64,000 nucleotides of DNA from Pseudeuparius sepicola (GCA_963920635.1 OY987299.1:25436901-25500900); one strand, 5' to 3'; numbered from the stretch's first letter, positions 20,875-34,250 are shown. Notes: generated by a model from the sequence alone, not told the origin. Numbers and translations: made by a program.

Positions 20875-22346
20875 TATATTGTTTTGTTTCGAGTACCGAG
20901 CCTTCGTCTACAGCAACCACAGCCCATAGCCCACTTTTCGTAACGAAAATGTAACGTGAACTGTTAAGGCGCTACGATACCCCCCATTTTCAAGGGTTTT
21001 GTAGTTTACATCTCCTACTTGCATTTTTTAATATTTTCACTTGATTTTTTTTGTGGCTTAGATAAATCTATGAAGAATCGTCGTTGTGTATCACGAACTG
21101 TGCAGGACTAATGCGACACAGTTAAAAAAAATGCCAAACATACCTGAAATTCGACTATATTCGGTTAAGAATTTCGAGTATTTCCGCCGCTCAAAAATAA
21201 TTCGAAAGACACAACGACGATTGAGGCATTCGATAACATTATTTTAAGACTACTTTCAAGTCGATACGTTTGTTCGTTTGGCTATGATTTGAAAACTACG
21301 AACCCATTGCCCGGCAATAAAATGATCCGTGAATCCGAGCAGGAATTAGACGTACGGAGATAGACGGGCGGGCGGGCGTTCGCTGGAACTCGTGGTTCCC
21401 CTACTCCCCCTACTTCGGCCTACCTCGCCGGGCTCGGGAACCACGTCAGGGGAACTTTCAATCGATATCAGAAGTTTCATTTTTCATTTTATTAGTCTTA
21501 TATGTCTCCCTTATTTGTGTTTCGCTTGTTTTGAATGTTAGAATATTACATTATGTATGTCGACTGGCATATAATAATACTCATTATTATTATTCCTCCA
21601 GGAATAATAAATAAATAATTATTATTCACAAAGTACTTTTTGCTTTTGTGTAAAATGGTTTAATCCATAGGGCATAAAATGGCCTGGTCGTGCAAAAAGA
21701 GTAAATTTAAATTCTAGACCGAATTGTGCGCTTGATTTTTACTTCAAAAATGTGATAGGTACAAGTAATATTTTTATCAAATAAATGGGTCATGTGAAGC
21801 ATTTTTTGAAAACGAATAATATCCTATGTAATACGATTATTGTGTCAAATCGCTGCATGATAAAAGCTAATTTATATACTTTCCAGAGGGAACGATAATA
21901 ATTCTGACATCCAGTCAGTTTTAGAAACGTCTTCGTTAGACGATTGTTCGAAAGTCATTTGTGTCGCAACAGTCACAGTGAAACCAATAGGAGTAATTTG
22001 TGGGCTTGTGTGCTTTTATTCCCGTACCTAATATGGTTCCCAGAATTTGAGAGAGGGGTACTAGGGTACTAACACATATTTTGCATTTTGCACACTTATT
22101 ATTCGGATTTAGGTATAAGTGCAGGTGCATAGGGTTTGAGAAACAAACTTTCTGGGAAAAACAGGGCTTAGAATGAAACATTTACAAGGGATTAGAAATT
22201 AATAGCTCCTATTATCTCAAAACTATTACCTACTTTATTTAAAAACGGAGACCGGTTTCGCAACTCTATAAATTTACCTACATCCTCAGGGCAGGTAGTA
22301 GGTATATGTATAAATAAATAAAGAACCTTTACTTACCTAGCCATTA
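20875..22346. other. Intergenic, no gene seen
   Basis: No supported ORF. A GC-rich patch at 21355-21455 contains an imperfect inverted repeat built on GTGGTTCCC / GGGAACCAC. An AT microsatellite-like stretch lies near 21575-21625. Confidence 0.4.
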
Positions 22347-23023
22347 TACAGTGTGTCCCAAATTCGATGCTCACCATTGGGATCTCGGTAACTACAAGAG
22401 ATAGCGAGTCGGTTAAATGGGGAAAGTTTTAGACAATTTGATGGTCAATCTGATGCCGCTGAGAAATCAAGGCTAACTGGGATCGTTTTCGAGTTATTAC
22501 CAAAAAACCGAATTTTATCATTTTCGTTTTACTTAAATATCTTAGACTTGTAGACAGACTTGTCATGGCCTACTTAGTATTAGGCAAAAAAATGCTTTTA
22601 AGTGTTACAACTAACGAAAAAATCATTAGTGTGACACATCATCGGAAAGAGAATTTCATGTAAATTTCGAATTTGTAAAAATCCAAGATAGCATCCATAA
22701 GAAAATCAAAAGTTGTGAGTCATATCTCGAAAATGAAAACTTTCTTAAAGAAACTGACATTACCGCTTAAAAGGCTGGACAAAAGTGCCTTAATAATGTC
22801 AAAGTCCTGTCTTTGAGAAACCATCGGTTTCTAAGATATTTAAGAAAAACGAAAATGATAAAATTCGGTTTTTTGGTAATAAAACGATCCCAGTTAGCCT
22901 TGATTTCTCAGCGGCATCAGATTGACCATAAAATTGTCTAAAACTTTCCCCATTTAACCGACTCTCTATCTCTTGTAATTACCGAGATCCCAATGGTGAG
23001 CATCGAATTTGGGACACACTGTA
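22347..23023. mobile_element. Palindromic element, ~215-bp arms
   Basis: Ends TACAGTGTGTCCCAAATTCG and its inverse. Arms run to about 22555 and from about 22825, nearly identical. The centre has no ORF. TA flanks. Confidence 0.85.
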
Positions 23024-23400
23024 TATTTGAAATATATACATTCAGCCACAAGTCAAAGTTGAAACAATTAAAAACATTTACATAATTATAATCTTTTTTC
23101 AAGTATCTCCTACAAATTTGCTACAAGCTCTTGGACTATAAGTGATTATCCTTTATTTATTTACTTTTTTAAATCTTATATTGTTGTCCTTGATGATTAA
23201 CGAAACCGCTTACTGTTTTTAAATAAACAAATCATAGTTGTGATATAATATTATACCTATGGCCTATTCACTCTAATCCCTCCAAAGTGAACTCTTACCA
23301 AAGTCTATAGAAAGTATATCTCTGGACGCTGCTCTTACAGTGTAGAAAGTTTTCAGTTAGATTTATTTATTATTACACAAATATAAATCTGGAATACTAT
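23024..23400. other. Intergenic, no gene seen
   Basis: AT-rich sequence with no recognised feature. Confidence 0.35.
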
Positions 23401-23758
23401 ACTAAAATCGAGCAACTCTTACGCCTGTCGTAAACAAGAGCACGTGGGTCGAGATATTCGCCAGGGCCGCACTGAGGCATGACCTTTATTTAATTTCAGT
23501 TTTATAATTGTTTACATCAAAATATTTCGGAAAAAAATTATTGGCTTAATTAAAATGGTTCAAAACATCGATAAAATTATTTGTGGCAGTGTCTAAATAG
23601 CTGAAAACAACAAGATAAAACAGCATAACTTCACTTTTGCGATCGAGTACGTCCCTGTTGCCAACTCGGGTGAAATTTTATAGCCTACCGACCAATCGCG
23701 AAACGTCATTGAACACGTGGTTTTATTTACGCCAGGCGTACGGATTGCTCGATTTTAG
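23401..23758 (+). mobile_element. CTAAAATCGAG MITE, copy 2
   Basis: Full-length copy with the same terminal inverted repeats as copies at 5577 and 33230, flanked by TAT/TAG. Confidence 0.85.
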
Positions 23759-26270
23759 TATAGGTAGGTATATAAAACATTTTATAGAAGTAGACTTTAG
23801 ACGCACTTTTTTAGTCGTAACAACACTATTATGCAGAACAATAATTATCCAATCAAACATTGATAGATGTTCAACTGACCCTAACGTGGTTCAAGAAGAA
23901 TTCGGTAATCGAATCATTAATTTAGATTTTATAATTGAGCAATTACAGAAGTTTTTTATACACGAACTCGTCATAGTACCTATGCACCTTTGCTGATATG
24001 AAAAATAATAGTAAAATTGCTTCGACGCCAAAAAGCTATGCAGTGTGTTGCCAACGAAAAGTGAACGCCCTCTATAACTCCCAAAAATATCATTTTTGCA
24101 ATAAAGCAAACAGGCCACCGCCGTTTTTTAAATATATATATTCGCGCTTCTTCGTCGGCATCGGCGAGACTCTTGTGACCCGTCGGCGGCGGCCGGCACC
24201 TGACTTATTATTTCATATTATCTACACAGGAAAAATAGACTGTTGTGATTTTAGTGAATTCGTGTATAGATATAGTCACTTTTCTAATCTAATCTATACT
24301 TTTGACGTAATTGCAGATGAACCAATAAGTTTAAAATAATTTAAATTTCCGTTAAGAAGACGTATTGTCACTTCGATACTAAAATTGACATACTACAATG
24401 AAAGCATAACCTCGGTTTTGAAATGTCTCATGTTTTATTTAAACAATTAAATTTATTTTATTCGAATAATAATAATTCTCACCCTCAGACTACTCCAAAC
24501 TATCTAAGAGTACCCCAGAAGCAACTGAAAAAACATTATAATTCATTGGATGAACAAAACAACTTAATTGCAACTTTTATAGGTATTCATCAATATACCT
24601 AATCAGTAAATCATGTTTTTCAATTTTTATGGTATTCAAGAAATTCTTAGAATTTTCATATTAGAATTCATGTCAAATACAAGTTAGATTGAATCAAGTA
24701 CTTTTTACTCGACTGAACTAATATCCTTTTACAAACACGTTAGTAAAAGAAGCTGTGACCTTGACTGAGTAATTTACCAAAATCAATGATCGCAAATTAA
24801 TGATCTTTGAATCAACCCTACATTTTATATCGTTCGTAGTCATAATGAACACTGTGCAAGTGAATGGCTATATACAAACTATATATACAAACTGGGGGTT
24901 ACTAGAACTTGTATCCACTAAAATTAAATGTTATTAATTTATTGATCTCATCTGCTACATTTCTGTTTTATCAATTATAAGTTGCTACACTAGCAACTTG
25001 ATTTGCATTTTACACATCATTTGCTTATTATTTAGGCAATAATATGATATATTACTAATAATTATAGTACCCACAATTATTACAAATCCAGCAAAAATTC
25101 AGTGACAGTAGTTGTAATTTTAGTATAACGAACAGTTAAATGTACCCCTATTCAATTCAACACCATGAAACGTTATGTTATGTTGTTCTGACAAAAGAAT
25201 GTGCTTAGAAAAGAAGTATTATGGAATCAATTCCAGAACATGCTACCTATTTATCGAAATAAAATATTACATTTAAATTATTCATTAGAATTCAATATCA
25301 ATTGTCATTGAATTGATTATTGTTAGTTACAAAAAAGCTTCTGCTTGAGTTTGAGGAATAATATCTCATATTGAATTAAACAGGTTTTTTTTTACAAAGT
25401 GACAGATTTTTCTCAGTGTAGTAACTACGGCCGGCTGCCCCTCAATCGTAGCACTATGAACGGGTAGGCTGGAGTGGGGAGTCGTGGGGACTAGAGGAAG
25501 GAAAAGGATAGGCATATCTAATCGAGCGACGTTTGTCCTGAATTGAGTCGGGCACTTCAGGCGGATTTCATAAGTATCGTAGCCTCTTAAGTTATGAACC
25601 CAGGTTCGTGAGTGGAAAAAATATATCTGGTTATAAGTTCATAACTTATAATAAGCGAGAGGATGTTTGATAATATTGTACTATTTTTTTAGTAAATATA
25701 TTTTTAAATGACCCATTTCTCTCGCTCACTCGAACACTCACCGAGACCCGTCGACCTTGCAATAATTCATTTCCGATTTACAAAAGGCAATATTAAGTCT
25801 ACCTACAAACTTCTTTGTTGGTTAATGCAAACCTTTAAGTCGTTAATGGAGGCAGCAAATTTGTAGCTAATTTTCTATTCAGCAAGTTAATGGACTCCCC
25901 TTTGTGTTTTCTTCGGAGGCGCCACGAGATATGCAGTGTCTAAAAGAGAAGAGGTATACTTATACTGGACGTTTAAACTGCAAAAAGTTGGTTGTAGAAG
26001 TCGTTATTTCAGACTATCTCATTTTACAAAAAAATTGCATCTAGTGTCAGGTGTGGGGTTGTGCGGTGGTGTTAATTCCATTAACAAATTTTGTTTTAAA
26101 CTAAGGGCATGCATTACTATTCATTGAAAAGCTATCCGCAACTACAATCTCCTGCTACTTATAGGGTAGGTAACCTGTAGTCATGACAAAAATGCCATTG
26201 GCACAAGAAAAAATTTACATCGTCCAGCAACCCTTTTTTATTCAAGTATAAGTAATTGATCTATATGTAC
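23759..26270. other. Intergenic, no gene seen
   Basis: Long AT-rich stretch. Short ORFs near 23890-24340 show no recognisable motif. 25780-25930 resembles the dispersed repeat noted at 9700-9850. Confidence 0.4.
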
Positions 26271-26514
26271 AGGGTGATCATTTTTAGGCGTCCAGGCTTT
26301 TTTGGTGGAAAACGGTCAAAGATATGGAGATGTTATATATGGGAGATGATATAGGGTGTATAAAGAAATAAATTGGCCCATTTAGCGACTCTTTGTAAAT
26401 ACAACGCTAGACGTCGCGACGCCAAGAAATACTTTTTTTCCACCAATATACCACTTTCGTTACATCGTTCGAAAGCCCTAATTTTTCTGAACATTTTTCA
26501 TTAATATCACTTTT

Positions 26515-28045
26515 ATTTATCCTCTTCCGTTAAAAAGGTATTCTTCAAAAACGCATTAAAATATTAATTTTTGTTAATCGCTATTACCATGGATGACGTA
26601 CCTTTTCCAATGATTTTATTTTTGGAGATACTTTCCTGACCTTTTATTTGTTTGAAGGATGTTCGAACCGTGTCTTTTGACCTTTTTACTGTTGTCAACA
26701 TGTAAATCCAGGACTGGACAATTTTGTATACCTACCCCCAATTTTCACTAAATTACTTTAGCGATTTTTTTTAAATCGGGTACCACAGCGTTAATCAGGA
26801 CACCACAGAACCCCCATATACAAAATTTAAAGAAAAAATATACAGGGAGTTATATTCTACAGGGTAAAAAAAATAGCAAAACAGGAATTTTAAAGGAATC
26901 TGGCGGGTCAAGAGTCAAGTATGCCAGGAATTACCTTAAAACAGTTGAATGGTCGACAAGACCACACATGGTATTGGTATGAAAAGATGCGATAACAAAT
27001 ATAGAGGTTGTTTTCTCTGTGCCAACTCAAAGCGCTAATTTTTTAAACGAGTAGTTGCCACAACAGAAACCCATAGAAAACTATACAATTTTATTAGACC
27101 ATGTCGAGAAAAGTCCAATAATTTTAATCGTTTTTTTATTGGATATTTTGTAAAATAGTATATTATACACTTAGGTTGAGAAGTGAGCCATTATTTACCG
27201 AGTATTTTTATATCTTGATGCTCGTAGCGCCGAAGGATATAGTATGCGAGGTAAATAATGGTCTTCTCAACCGAAGTGTACTTATATAGAATTTTTTTAC
27301 TACTAACATTGAAATATTGACATATTTTACATATTTGATTAGATTTGAGTTCAGTTGTGAAGCTGATAAAATGTTGTCAAGCTGAAAAATGAAACTAATT
27401 TTTAAATGCCATGTAGAAAATTTTTCATTATTTACCTAGGTATTTTTTTAATAACATTATTTACCTAGGGAGAGAAATATTACTTCTCATTAAAGGAATG
27501 AGGTAAATAATGGTGATTTCTCAGTTTAGTAGTAAAAAAAAATTAATTATTTTTCATTTATTAATATATTTTCAACAATTTATAATAATTCCAGGGCGCA
27601 ATTGACCCTTATAAAGTTTAAAAAATTCAGCACTTTGAGATGGAATAGAGAAAAACAACCTGTATATTTGTTAATGAATCTTTGCACACCAATAATAGGT
27701 ACCTTGTGTGGTCCTGTTGACCAATCAACTGTTTTGAGTTAACTCCATGGCATACTTGACTCTTGATTCGCCAGATGCCTGTAAAATTTATATTTTGCTA
27801 AATTTTGGCACCCTGTATATTTTTTGTTCAAACGTAGTATAATATGGGGGTTCTGTGGGGTCCTAATTAATGCTGTGGTGTCAGACAACAGTAAAAAGGT
27901 CAAAAGACGCGGTTTGAACATATTTCAAACAAGTAAAAGTTTCCAAATCATTGGAAATGCTACGTCATCCGTGGTAATAGCGATTGACAAAAATTAATAT
28001 TTTAATGCGTTTTTGAAGAATAACTTTTTAAATAACTATTTTTTT
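26515..28045. mobile_element. Palindromic element with ~400-bp arms
   Basis: Left arm about 26515-27000 and right arm about 27620-28045 are inverted copies (for example AACGCATTAAAATATTAAT at 26555 against its inverse near 28000). Internal TACAGGG-type motifs occur near 26845 and 27815. No transposase frame is recognised. Outer borders are approximate. Confidence 0.7.
27174..27283. repeat. Inner palindrome with CCATTATTTACC arms
   Basis: GGTTGAGAAG, then CCATTATTTACC on the left and GGTAAATAATGG, then CTTCTCAACC on the right, around a short loop. The CCATTATTTACC/GGTAAATAATGG pair recurs at about 27425-27515. It lies in the centre of the larger palindrome. Confidence 0.6.
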
Positions 28046-29189
28046 AGATATAGAAAAATGTTTCATGTAAAAGTTGTAGACACCAATATTGTCATCAAAG
28101 TGACATCTGTGAACTAACTAGTGACCGAATTATTTAAAACTAATTTATACCAATCAAAACAATTAATGTAAACATCAACAATGTCGTGTGTGTAGTCGTT
28201 ATATTTTGTACGGTAATAGATTTTCGTTTTCATATTTACGTGATCAAAAAATGACTTCGTAAAGCATTGTGAAAATACCAACAGGCTTTTTATTCCATAA
28301 GACGCTATGTATGCGTGTGCTATTCATTTTGATAAACACTATTTTTTAATGCAACACGAAAGAATGCGTAAAGTACCGCTCTACCATCTAAAAACCTAAC
28401 TGAAGAAGTAGCGGAGTGAAAATTGGAAAAACCACCAAGAAAGAAATTCATTCCGGTTCAGGAAGTAACTCATTGAAATTAGAAAAACAACACAGCAAAG
28501 TTGTGTCCATAACTTCTTCATTTTTGGATTTGATAAAGAGCAGTTGTAAGAAGTTTTATGTCGATATCAGCGCCTTTTTAAGAAAAACAATTGCCTGCCA
28601 CTTTTCAAACGAAACTTGTGTAATGTGTGAAATTTATTTTTGATGCGAAGTATTTGTCTGCTTTTTAGGTCCCCCCCCCCTTGGCTTGAGTGTGCTTACC
28701 TTTTAGACAACATTCGGGCATTCAGTAAGTTGTAAACACAAATATATTCACCGTGTTCTATTTATCTTGGGTTACCTTTCGGATATATATAAACAAACTG
28801 TCGCAAGTGTTGCATAAATTGAAGTATTTTTTACAGTTTACATATTTTAGGTATCAAATCTCAAAATCTATTAGGCTCTATACGAACTTTACAATTATTA
28901 AAAAATAATGATAACCCGAGGGTGTAATTATTTTGTTTTATGGAAATGTAGTATGACAAAATTCTACCGTGAGACCGGGCTTCTTAATATTTAATACAAA
29001 ATATAAACCCATTATAACTCTTTGCCGATATGCATGCTTCCATCTTAAAGTCCTCTTCTGACCTTCAATTTGCCGTTGACATCGTCTCAAAACAAAACAC
29101 CATTAAAATTCTAATCTCCAAATGTTTTGGTTATATGACTTACCGAAAGTGTTACCCTAGATGGACCTCCTCCCCTATAAAGATAGCTG
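28046..29189. other. Intergenic, no gene seen
   Basis: AT-rich sequence with a C10 homopolymer at about 28671-28680. No supported ORF. Confidence 0.4.
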
Positions 29190-29345
29190 AAGGCTAAATT
29201 TTATTAACTTTGGCGAACTTCGTCGACGCTCAAGCTGAAGTTCAGACCGCTAGGCTGCATTATTTATAGTGTCTGCAGAGTGCGCTGATCTGTTTCCTGG
29301 GAAATTCTCGACAGATATAATGTGGTTTTGACTTTTGAGTATATA
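29190..29345. repeat. Dispersed repeat D1, copy 3 (short)
   Basis: Shares TTTTATTAACTT, ATTTATAGTGTCTGC and TCTCGACAGATATAATG with copies 1 and 2; part of the GC-rich middle is missing. Confidence 0.55.
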
Positions 29346-29380
29346 CTTTTGTGGGTTTTTGCTTTACTCAGTGTCACACA

Positions 29381-30438
29381 TACAGGGTGTAACTGAACTG
29401 ATGGTCAAAAATGAAACCACGTATTCTTGGAGTCGAAATAAGGGCACTTCTTCATATATTTTTTTCTCCTACGATCCATAGTTTTTTCATACAGAGCGTG
29501 GAAGTTTGGAGAAAAATACACATATTTCTTAGTATCTCTAGAAGTATATGAGATATTTTCTTCAAACTTGGCGTTTCACATGAGCAGATGGGTGTTATTA
29601 TAATTCATATTCGCAGCCGTTTCTTAATTATTTTAAAAGAACGGCAACGCCTGCAATGAACAATAGTCACTTTAAGAATAAATCTAGCAATCTGTGGATG
29701 TCAATTAATGTTTACTTAACAATATACAAAAGCAAAAACGATAATAAAAGAAACGTAACGCTATTATTAAACTAAAATAATTAAATGTTCGAAATGACCG
29801 CCGTCTCTTTCAATACACGCAACTATGCGTTTCCGCATGTTTATTATTGCCATTGGCAAGCCCATAGCAAAAGCGCATATCAGTCAATTCTTGGAATGAA
29901 AATATCATTTTTCAAAATATTGATACTAAAGTGCAAAGTTGGCAGCCAAATGATACAAATAATGCCAAGTTTAATTGACATCCACAGATTGTTAGATTTA
30001 TTCTTAAAATTACTTTTTTATTGCAGTATTGCTGTTCTTTGAAAATAATTAAGAAACGGCTGAGAATATGAAAAAATACTAAGAGATACCTACTTTTTGT
30101 TAACCGTCGAATTTACCATTAAAAAAAAATTTTAATGCGATTATACTGAACTAATTAATTTTAATAACACTCTGTATCTCTGCAACTGGGAGCCTCAGAA
30201 GCTTCATATTAACCTTAAATTTGACAGCTCATCCGCTCATGTGACACGCCAAGTTTGAACAAAATATCTCGTATACTTCTAGCGATACTAAGAAATATGT
30301 GTATTTTTCTCCAAACTTCTACGCTCTGTATAAAAAACTATGGCCCCTAGGAGAAAAAAATATATGAAGAAGTGCCCTTATTTTATCTCCAAGAATACGT
30401 GGTTTCATTTTTGACCATCAGTTCAGTTACACCCTGTA
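29381..30438. mobile_element. Palindromic element TACAGGGTGTAACTGAACTG
   Basis: Ends TACAGGGTGTAACTGAACTG and its inverse; arms of roughly 200-300 bp, with patchy similarity further in (CACATATTTCTTAGTATCTC and its inverse). The centre has no recognisable coding sequence. Confidence 0.85.
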
Positions 30439-30934
30439 TAAAGCCCGCGACTTGCGGGGATTTTTTATTATTTGATTTAAGTCAATATTGATGTTGCCAA
30501 TTATTGTGTTTTTAGAAAATTATGTCAAATGGCATGCTCAAAAGCAATTACGTTATTTTTCTCTCATATTTTACATTTTTGGAAAAAAGCTGAAAATGAT
30601 ATTATTTCCCAAAAAGTAGAAAAATGTTTTATGGAAAAGTTGTTCGTCTTTCAATTTGATACCGATATACCAGATTTGAGACATCTCATCTAATTTATCA
30701 CTCATTATAATCCCAATGCTAAGAAAATACCACTCCTGCTGCGCAGTCGTGGTATTTTCAGCTTTGGGATTATAATTCGTAAAATTAACGAAAGGTATTA
30801 TCGATCATAGCCACACCACTTGTTATATTACCCCTGAAAATCTGTTAAAAATGTGCGATAGCGAGAGTGAAATTGATAATTATATGAAAGAAAAATCAAT
30901 ATAAAAATATAAAACAGATAGTAATTTAGAGCTT

Positions 30935-30985
30935 GGGTTAAAGAGTAGGTCTACCAAACAGCATTGGTTCAAATCCCACACGATG
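30935..30985 (+). ncRNA. tRNA-like pol III promoter remnant
   Basis: GGTTCAAATCCC matches the tRNA B box, and GAGCTTGGGTTAAAG about 40 nt upstream is a loose A box. The T-arm would carry two mismatches, so this is not a functional tRNA; it is more likely a decayed tRNA-derived repeat or chance. Confidence 0.2.
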
Positions 30986-31330
30986 AACAACCTTTTTTTA
31001 TTTTTTACTGTGCTGCTTTCTGTAAAATTGGCAAAAACAAACGAAAAATTGAAAATTAAAATAAGTAATAATAAGTAATTTATTCATTTTTATTATTATG
31101 ACTGAGCTCACATATTTAATGGCTATTAAGGCACTCATATTCTTATACGTCATTCTCATACGCATGTCTTAATAGCATTAAATGCTCGTTGCATAATATC
31201 TAATATCATCGTTTAGTCGCAACAAAAGGCCTTGTTCACTCAATCGAATTTCGATATTTCTTATTACTAGAATGAAATTAATGACATCACTATTTAATAA
31301 AATCCCTCTCAGCATACTTCTTGTAATAAG

Positions 31331-31363
31331 GATGGTGCTAGGTGCTAGGCACCTAGCACCATC
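31331..31363. other. 14-bp perfect hairpin
   Basis: GATGGTGCTAGGTG and CACCTAGCACCATC with a 5-nt loop. Function unknown. Confidence 0.6.
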
Positions 31364-32619
31364 AGTAAATATTGTTACCTTTCTGAAGAACTGAAAAAAG
31401 TGATAGATCCCGAAATTGACAAAAAGTATCGGTATCAGAATATTTCGAGTTAATAAATTAAATTTTGATTGTCAAAGATTATGTATAATTAATTAACTGG
31501 AAAAATGTTGTTAGAAGCCAGATTTATCTAGGTGGGGACAACTTACAAGTTTGGTGACCATCCTGCAAGTAAACTTTTAACTCAAAAGAGGGAAAACATT
31601 GCGATTTTGGAATATTATTAAATTAATTAATTAATGAAAAGTTTTAAGTTAATTTTTCAGAAGTACCCCGAAATAATACGAAAAAATCAAATTTGCTATG
31701 AAACCATGACACATATGAAAAAATGCTAAGAGAACGTTTTTGTTTACAATAAAAATGTACATAAGAATTTGAATACATTTTATTGCTATACAAGGTGGTT
31801 CTATTTTTCTTTCTAAAATAAATTATACTAATTACCAATTTCTACGCCACTGGTTGTTCAAGATGGTTGATATTAACAGGTTTTATGCTAACCCATGCCG
31901 TTATAACGTGTACCAAATATGTCCTAAATATCTCAACTAGTTTGTAAAATATTCAATAAATTCCACATATTTCTTGCAACTTTAACACCCTGTAACTTTT
32001 TTATAAGGCCTTAAAATGATATAGTTTATAGAAGAAAGTGCGGTTATTTTTTGGTTTTCTATCACCTGTTGAAGTGGTGCAGATTAAAACTGAATCACCC
32101 TGTATTATGAAGCATGACTTCAAAGAACAATGGAGAATTAAGTTTGAATGCGTGTCCCAAATTAAAACTTTCTGTTACAAGATATAAAAATTAGGTGTGT
32201 TCTGTAACAATCTGTAAATTTTTTGGTGCCATAAATTTACAAAACGTCTAAAATAATCTACCCATTACCCACGTATATCATCTGGGTATATCGGGAAAAG
32301 AGATTAGTCAAACGAGGTAAGCTCCTCGCATTCTATTCGAATACAAAATTAATTCGACTCGTTTACATGATTAGCAGAAACACGAATTAAATTATCAAAT
32401 CCTCTAGATGTGCCGCGCGAGTTGCAATAATTAATAATTAGATTAAACGGCTTTAAAGTTCTGTGCTCCGCGCATATTTGTCACATAGCTATCTGCACGT
32501 ACTAAATATGGATAATTAGTGAATCAAATTGATTTATTCTAACCGTAATATAAGTAGATGTGAATAGTTATATCCAAATATTTTTATTTTATATAAATGA
32601 AACATTTGTAATATTATGT

Positions 32620-33010
32620 TACTATATATTCCCTATAAACATAGATCCGAAAATGCATAATAAGAAAGTTACAGGGTGATAAAGGTATAGTTTGAAAAAC
32701 ATATTTTTCGCAAAAATTAATTTCTACAGAAGTTATGCAATTTAAATGAAAATTGGTGCAGTCCGTTAATCGCTGAAGTGCAACAATTTCGTGTAAAAAC
32801 AATTTATTCCCATCGCCCAGAGGCGAAGGGGCGGGGTAGCTCAATGGGTTTTACACTCATAACATTTTTGAGGTTATGTTTTTGGTCTTGCAGGTTCATC
32901 ATTTTAATGAATTTTTTCATTTTGCAACAAAAGGGTACTCTTGTTCCATAACGTTAAAATCAACCGTTTGCGTTGAAATATGCAAAATGTGCGGCTGTAC
33001 AATAATATAC
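32620..33010 (+). repeat. Dispersed repeat with tRNA-like segment, copy 1
   Basis: Matches 36930-37255 in inverse orientation across AGTTACAGGGTGATAAAGG, AGTGCAACAATTTC, and a segment GGGGTAGCTCAATGGGTTTTA, which is an excellent pol III A box. A weak B box (GGTTCATCA) follows at 32890. It could be a tRNA-derived SINE head joined to an element end. Confidence 0.5.
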
Positions 33011-33229
33011 TGATATTTTACCAAAGAAAATCTAATCCCACTAAGGCACTGGATAAAAATTCTAAGTTACAGCTAAGAAACTGTCAAAATTACTATGTTG
33101 ATTCTTAATTTTTGAGGTTATACCATCGTTTTCCGGTAATGAAGAAGTAAATTCGTTTGTTTGTTCGTTCTAAGATAATATACATACCTAGATAAAAAGT
33201 GTGTGAAATGTTCACATACATATTATTAT

Positions 33230-33621
33230 ACTAAAATCTAGCAACTCTTACGCCTGGCCACAGAATAACTAACTAAATTCTGTGGCCTGGCGTAAACAAG
33301 AGCACGTGACTTGAGATATTCGCCAGGGCCGCACTCAGGCACGACCTTTATTTAATTTTAGTTTTACAATTGTTTAAATCAAAATGTTTCGGAAAAGAAT
33401 TATTGGCTTAATTAAAATGGTTCAAAACATCGATAAAATTATTTGTGGCAGTGTCTAAATAGCTGAAAACAACAAGATAGAACTGCATAACTACACTTTT
33501 GCGATCGAGTACGTCCCTGTTGCCAAGTCGGGTAAAATTTTATATTCTACCGACCAATCGCGGAACGTCATTGAACACGTGATTTTATTTACGCCAGGCG
33601 TACGGATTGCTCGATTTTAGT
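33230..33621 (+). mobile_element. CTAAAATCGAG MITE, copy 3, with a palindromic insert in its left end
   Basis: Same family as copies at 5577 and 23401. Within the left terminal repeat, after TACGCCTGGC, about 28 bp that includes CCACAGAAT and ATTCTGTGG as a small palindrome is inserted. Confidence 0.85.
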
Positions 33622-33747
33622 ATAGATGATTTATCCTACAATATGTTATATTTATGTATTCCGCTGCCAAGACACAGCTCCCTCATTCAGGCAGTAACGC
33701 AAGCATGTCATGGTGAGCATGTTTGGTAAGAAAGTCCAAACTGAAAT

Positions 33748-33983
33748 ATACCGTACTTTCACCGTTTTAGTAGACATAGGTGAATAGGCCGCGCGTCGCC
33801 GTGCGTCCAGCTAGGTTTGTCAGTCGTTGGCGGGGGGAGTACACAGTAGTCCCGCACCGCTTAACAGTCGAGTTTTGCGAGCAAAGAACACGCCCCGCCC
33901 CCCGCCAACGACTGACGAACCTAGCCGAATACACGGCGGCTCCGCCCTATGTAGGTATATTAAAACGGTCAAAGTACGGTATA
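33748..33983. mobile_element. GC-rich palindromic MITE
   Basis: Ends ATACCGTACTTT and the inverse AAAGTACGGTAT; arms of about 90 bp include CAGTCGTTGGCGGGGGG and its inverse. Much more GC-rich than the surroundings. Confidence 0.75.
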
Positions 33984-34033
33984 TAGGTAGTCTTTATCAA
34001 GCTCTTCTAGGATGGAACTAGGACATTCGGGTC

Positions 34034-34250
34034 TCAAAAATTATGTAATGTGCAACTTGCCAATGTTATGGTTTGCACTTTTTCCACATTCAAATTAATT
34101 ATAGTCAAAAAAACTCTAAATCGTTTGGCTAAAATGCCAAATTCATTTTCAACTACTCTTCTAGCTAGACTTAATCTGTAGTTAAAGATGCTTTGGATCA
34201 AGATGGATATGGTTAGAAAATAAGTTCTAAAAGGGGAAATGCAGCACAAA
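34034..34250 (-). pseudogene. PIF/Harbinger (HARBI1-like) transposase fragment
   Basis: The minus strand reads FNYRLSLARRVVENEFGILA, then RFRVFL and a C-terminal LHNF motif, the end of the DDE nuclease domain of Harbinger transposases (the E of VEN is the third acidic residue). Just upstream, in a shifted frame, AAFPLLELIF and PYP match the preceding block. Only about 70 codons survive. No terminal repeats were found. Confidence 0.75.

Larger units (their letters stand above)
30439..32619. other. Intergenic, AT-rich; two small structured sites
   Basis: No supported gene. It contains a hairpin around an AATACCAC / GTGGTATT stem (30710-30780), a pol III B-box-like string (30969) and a 14-bp perfect hairpin at 31331-31363. 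Confidence 0.4.

Noticed and set aside
30935..30985. A functional tRNA gene
   Set aside because: The B box is good, but the T-arm has mismatches and no acceptor or anticodon stem forms; kept only as a low-confidence remnant.
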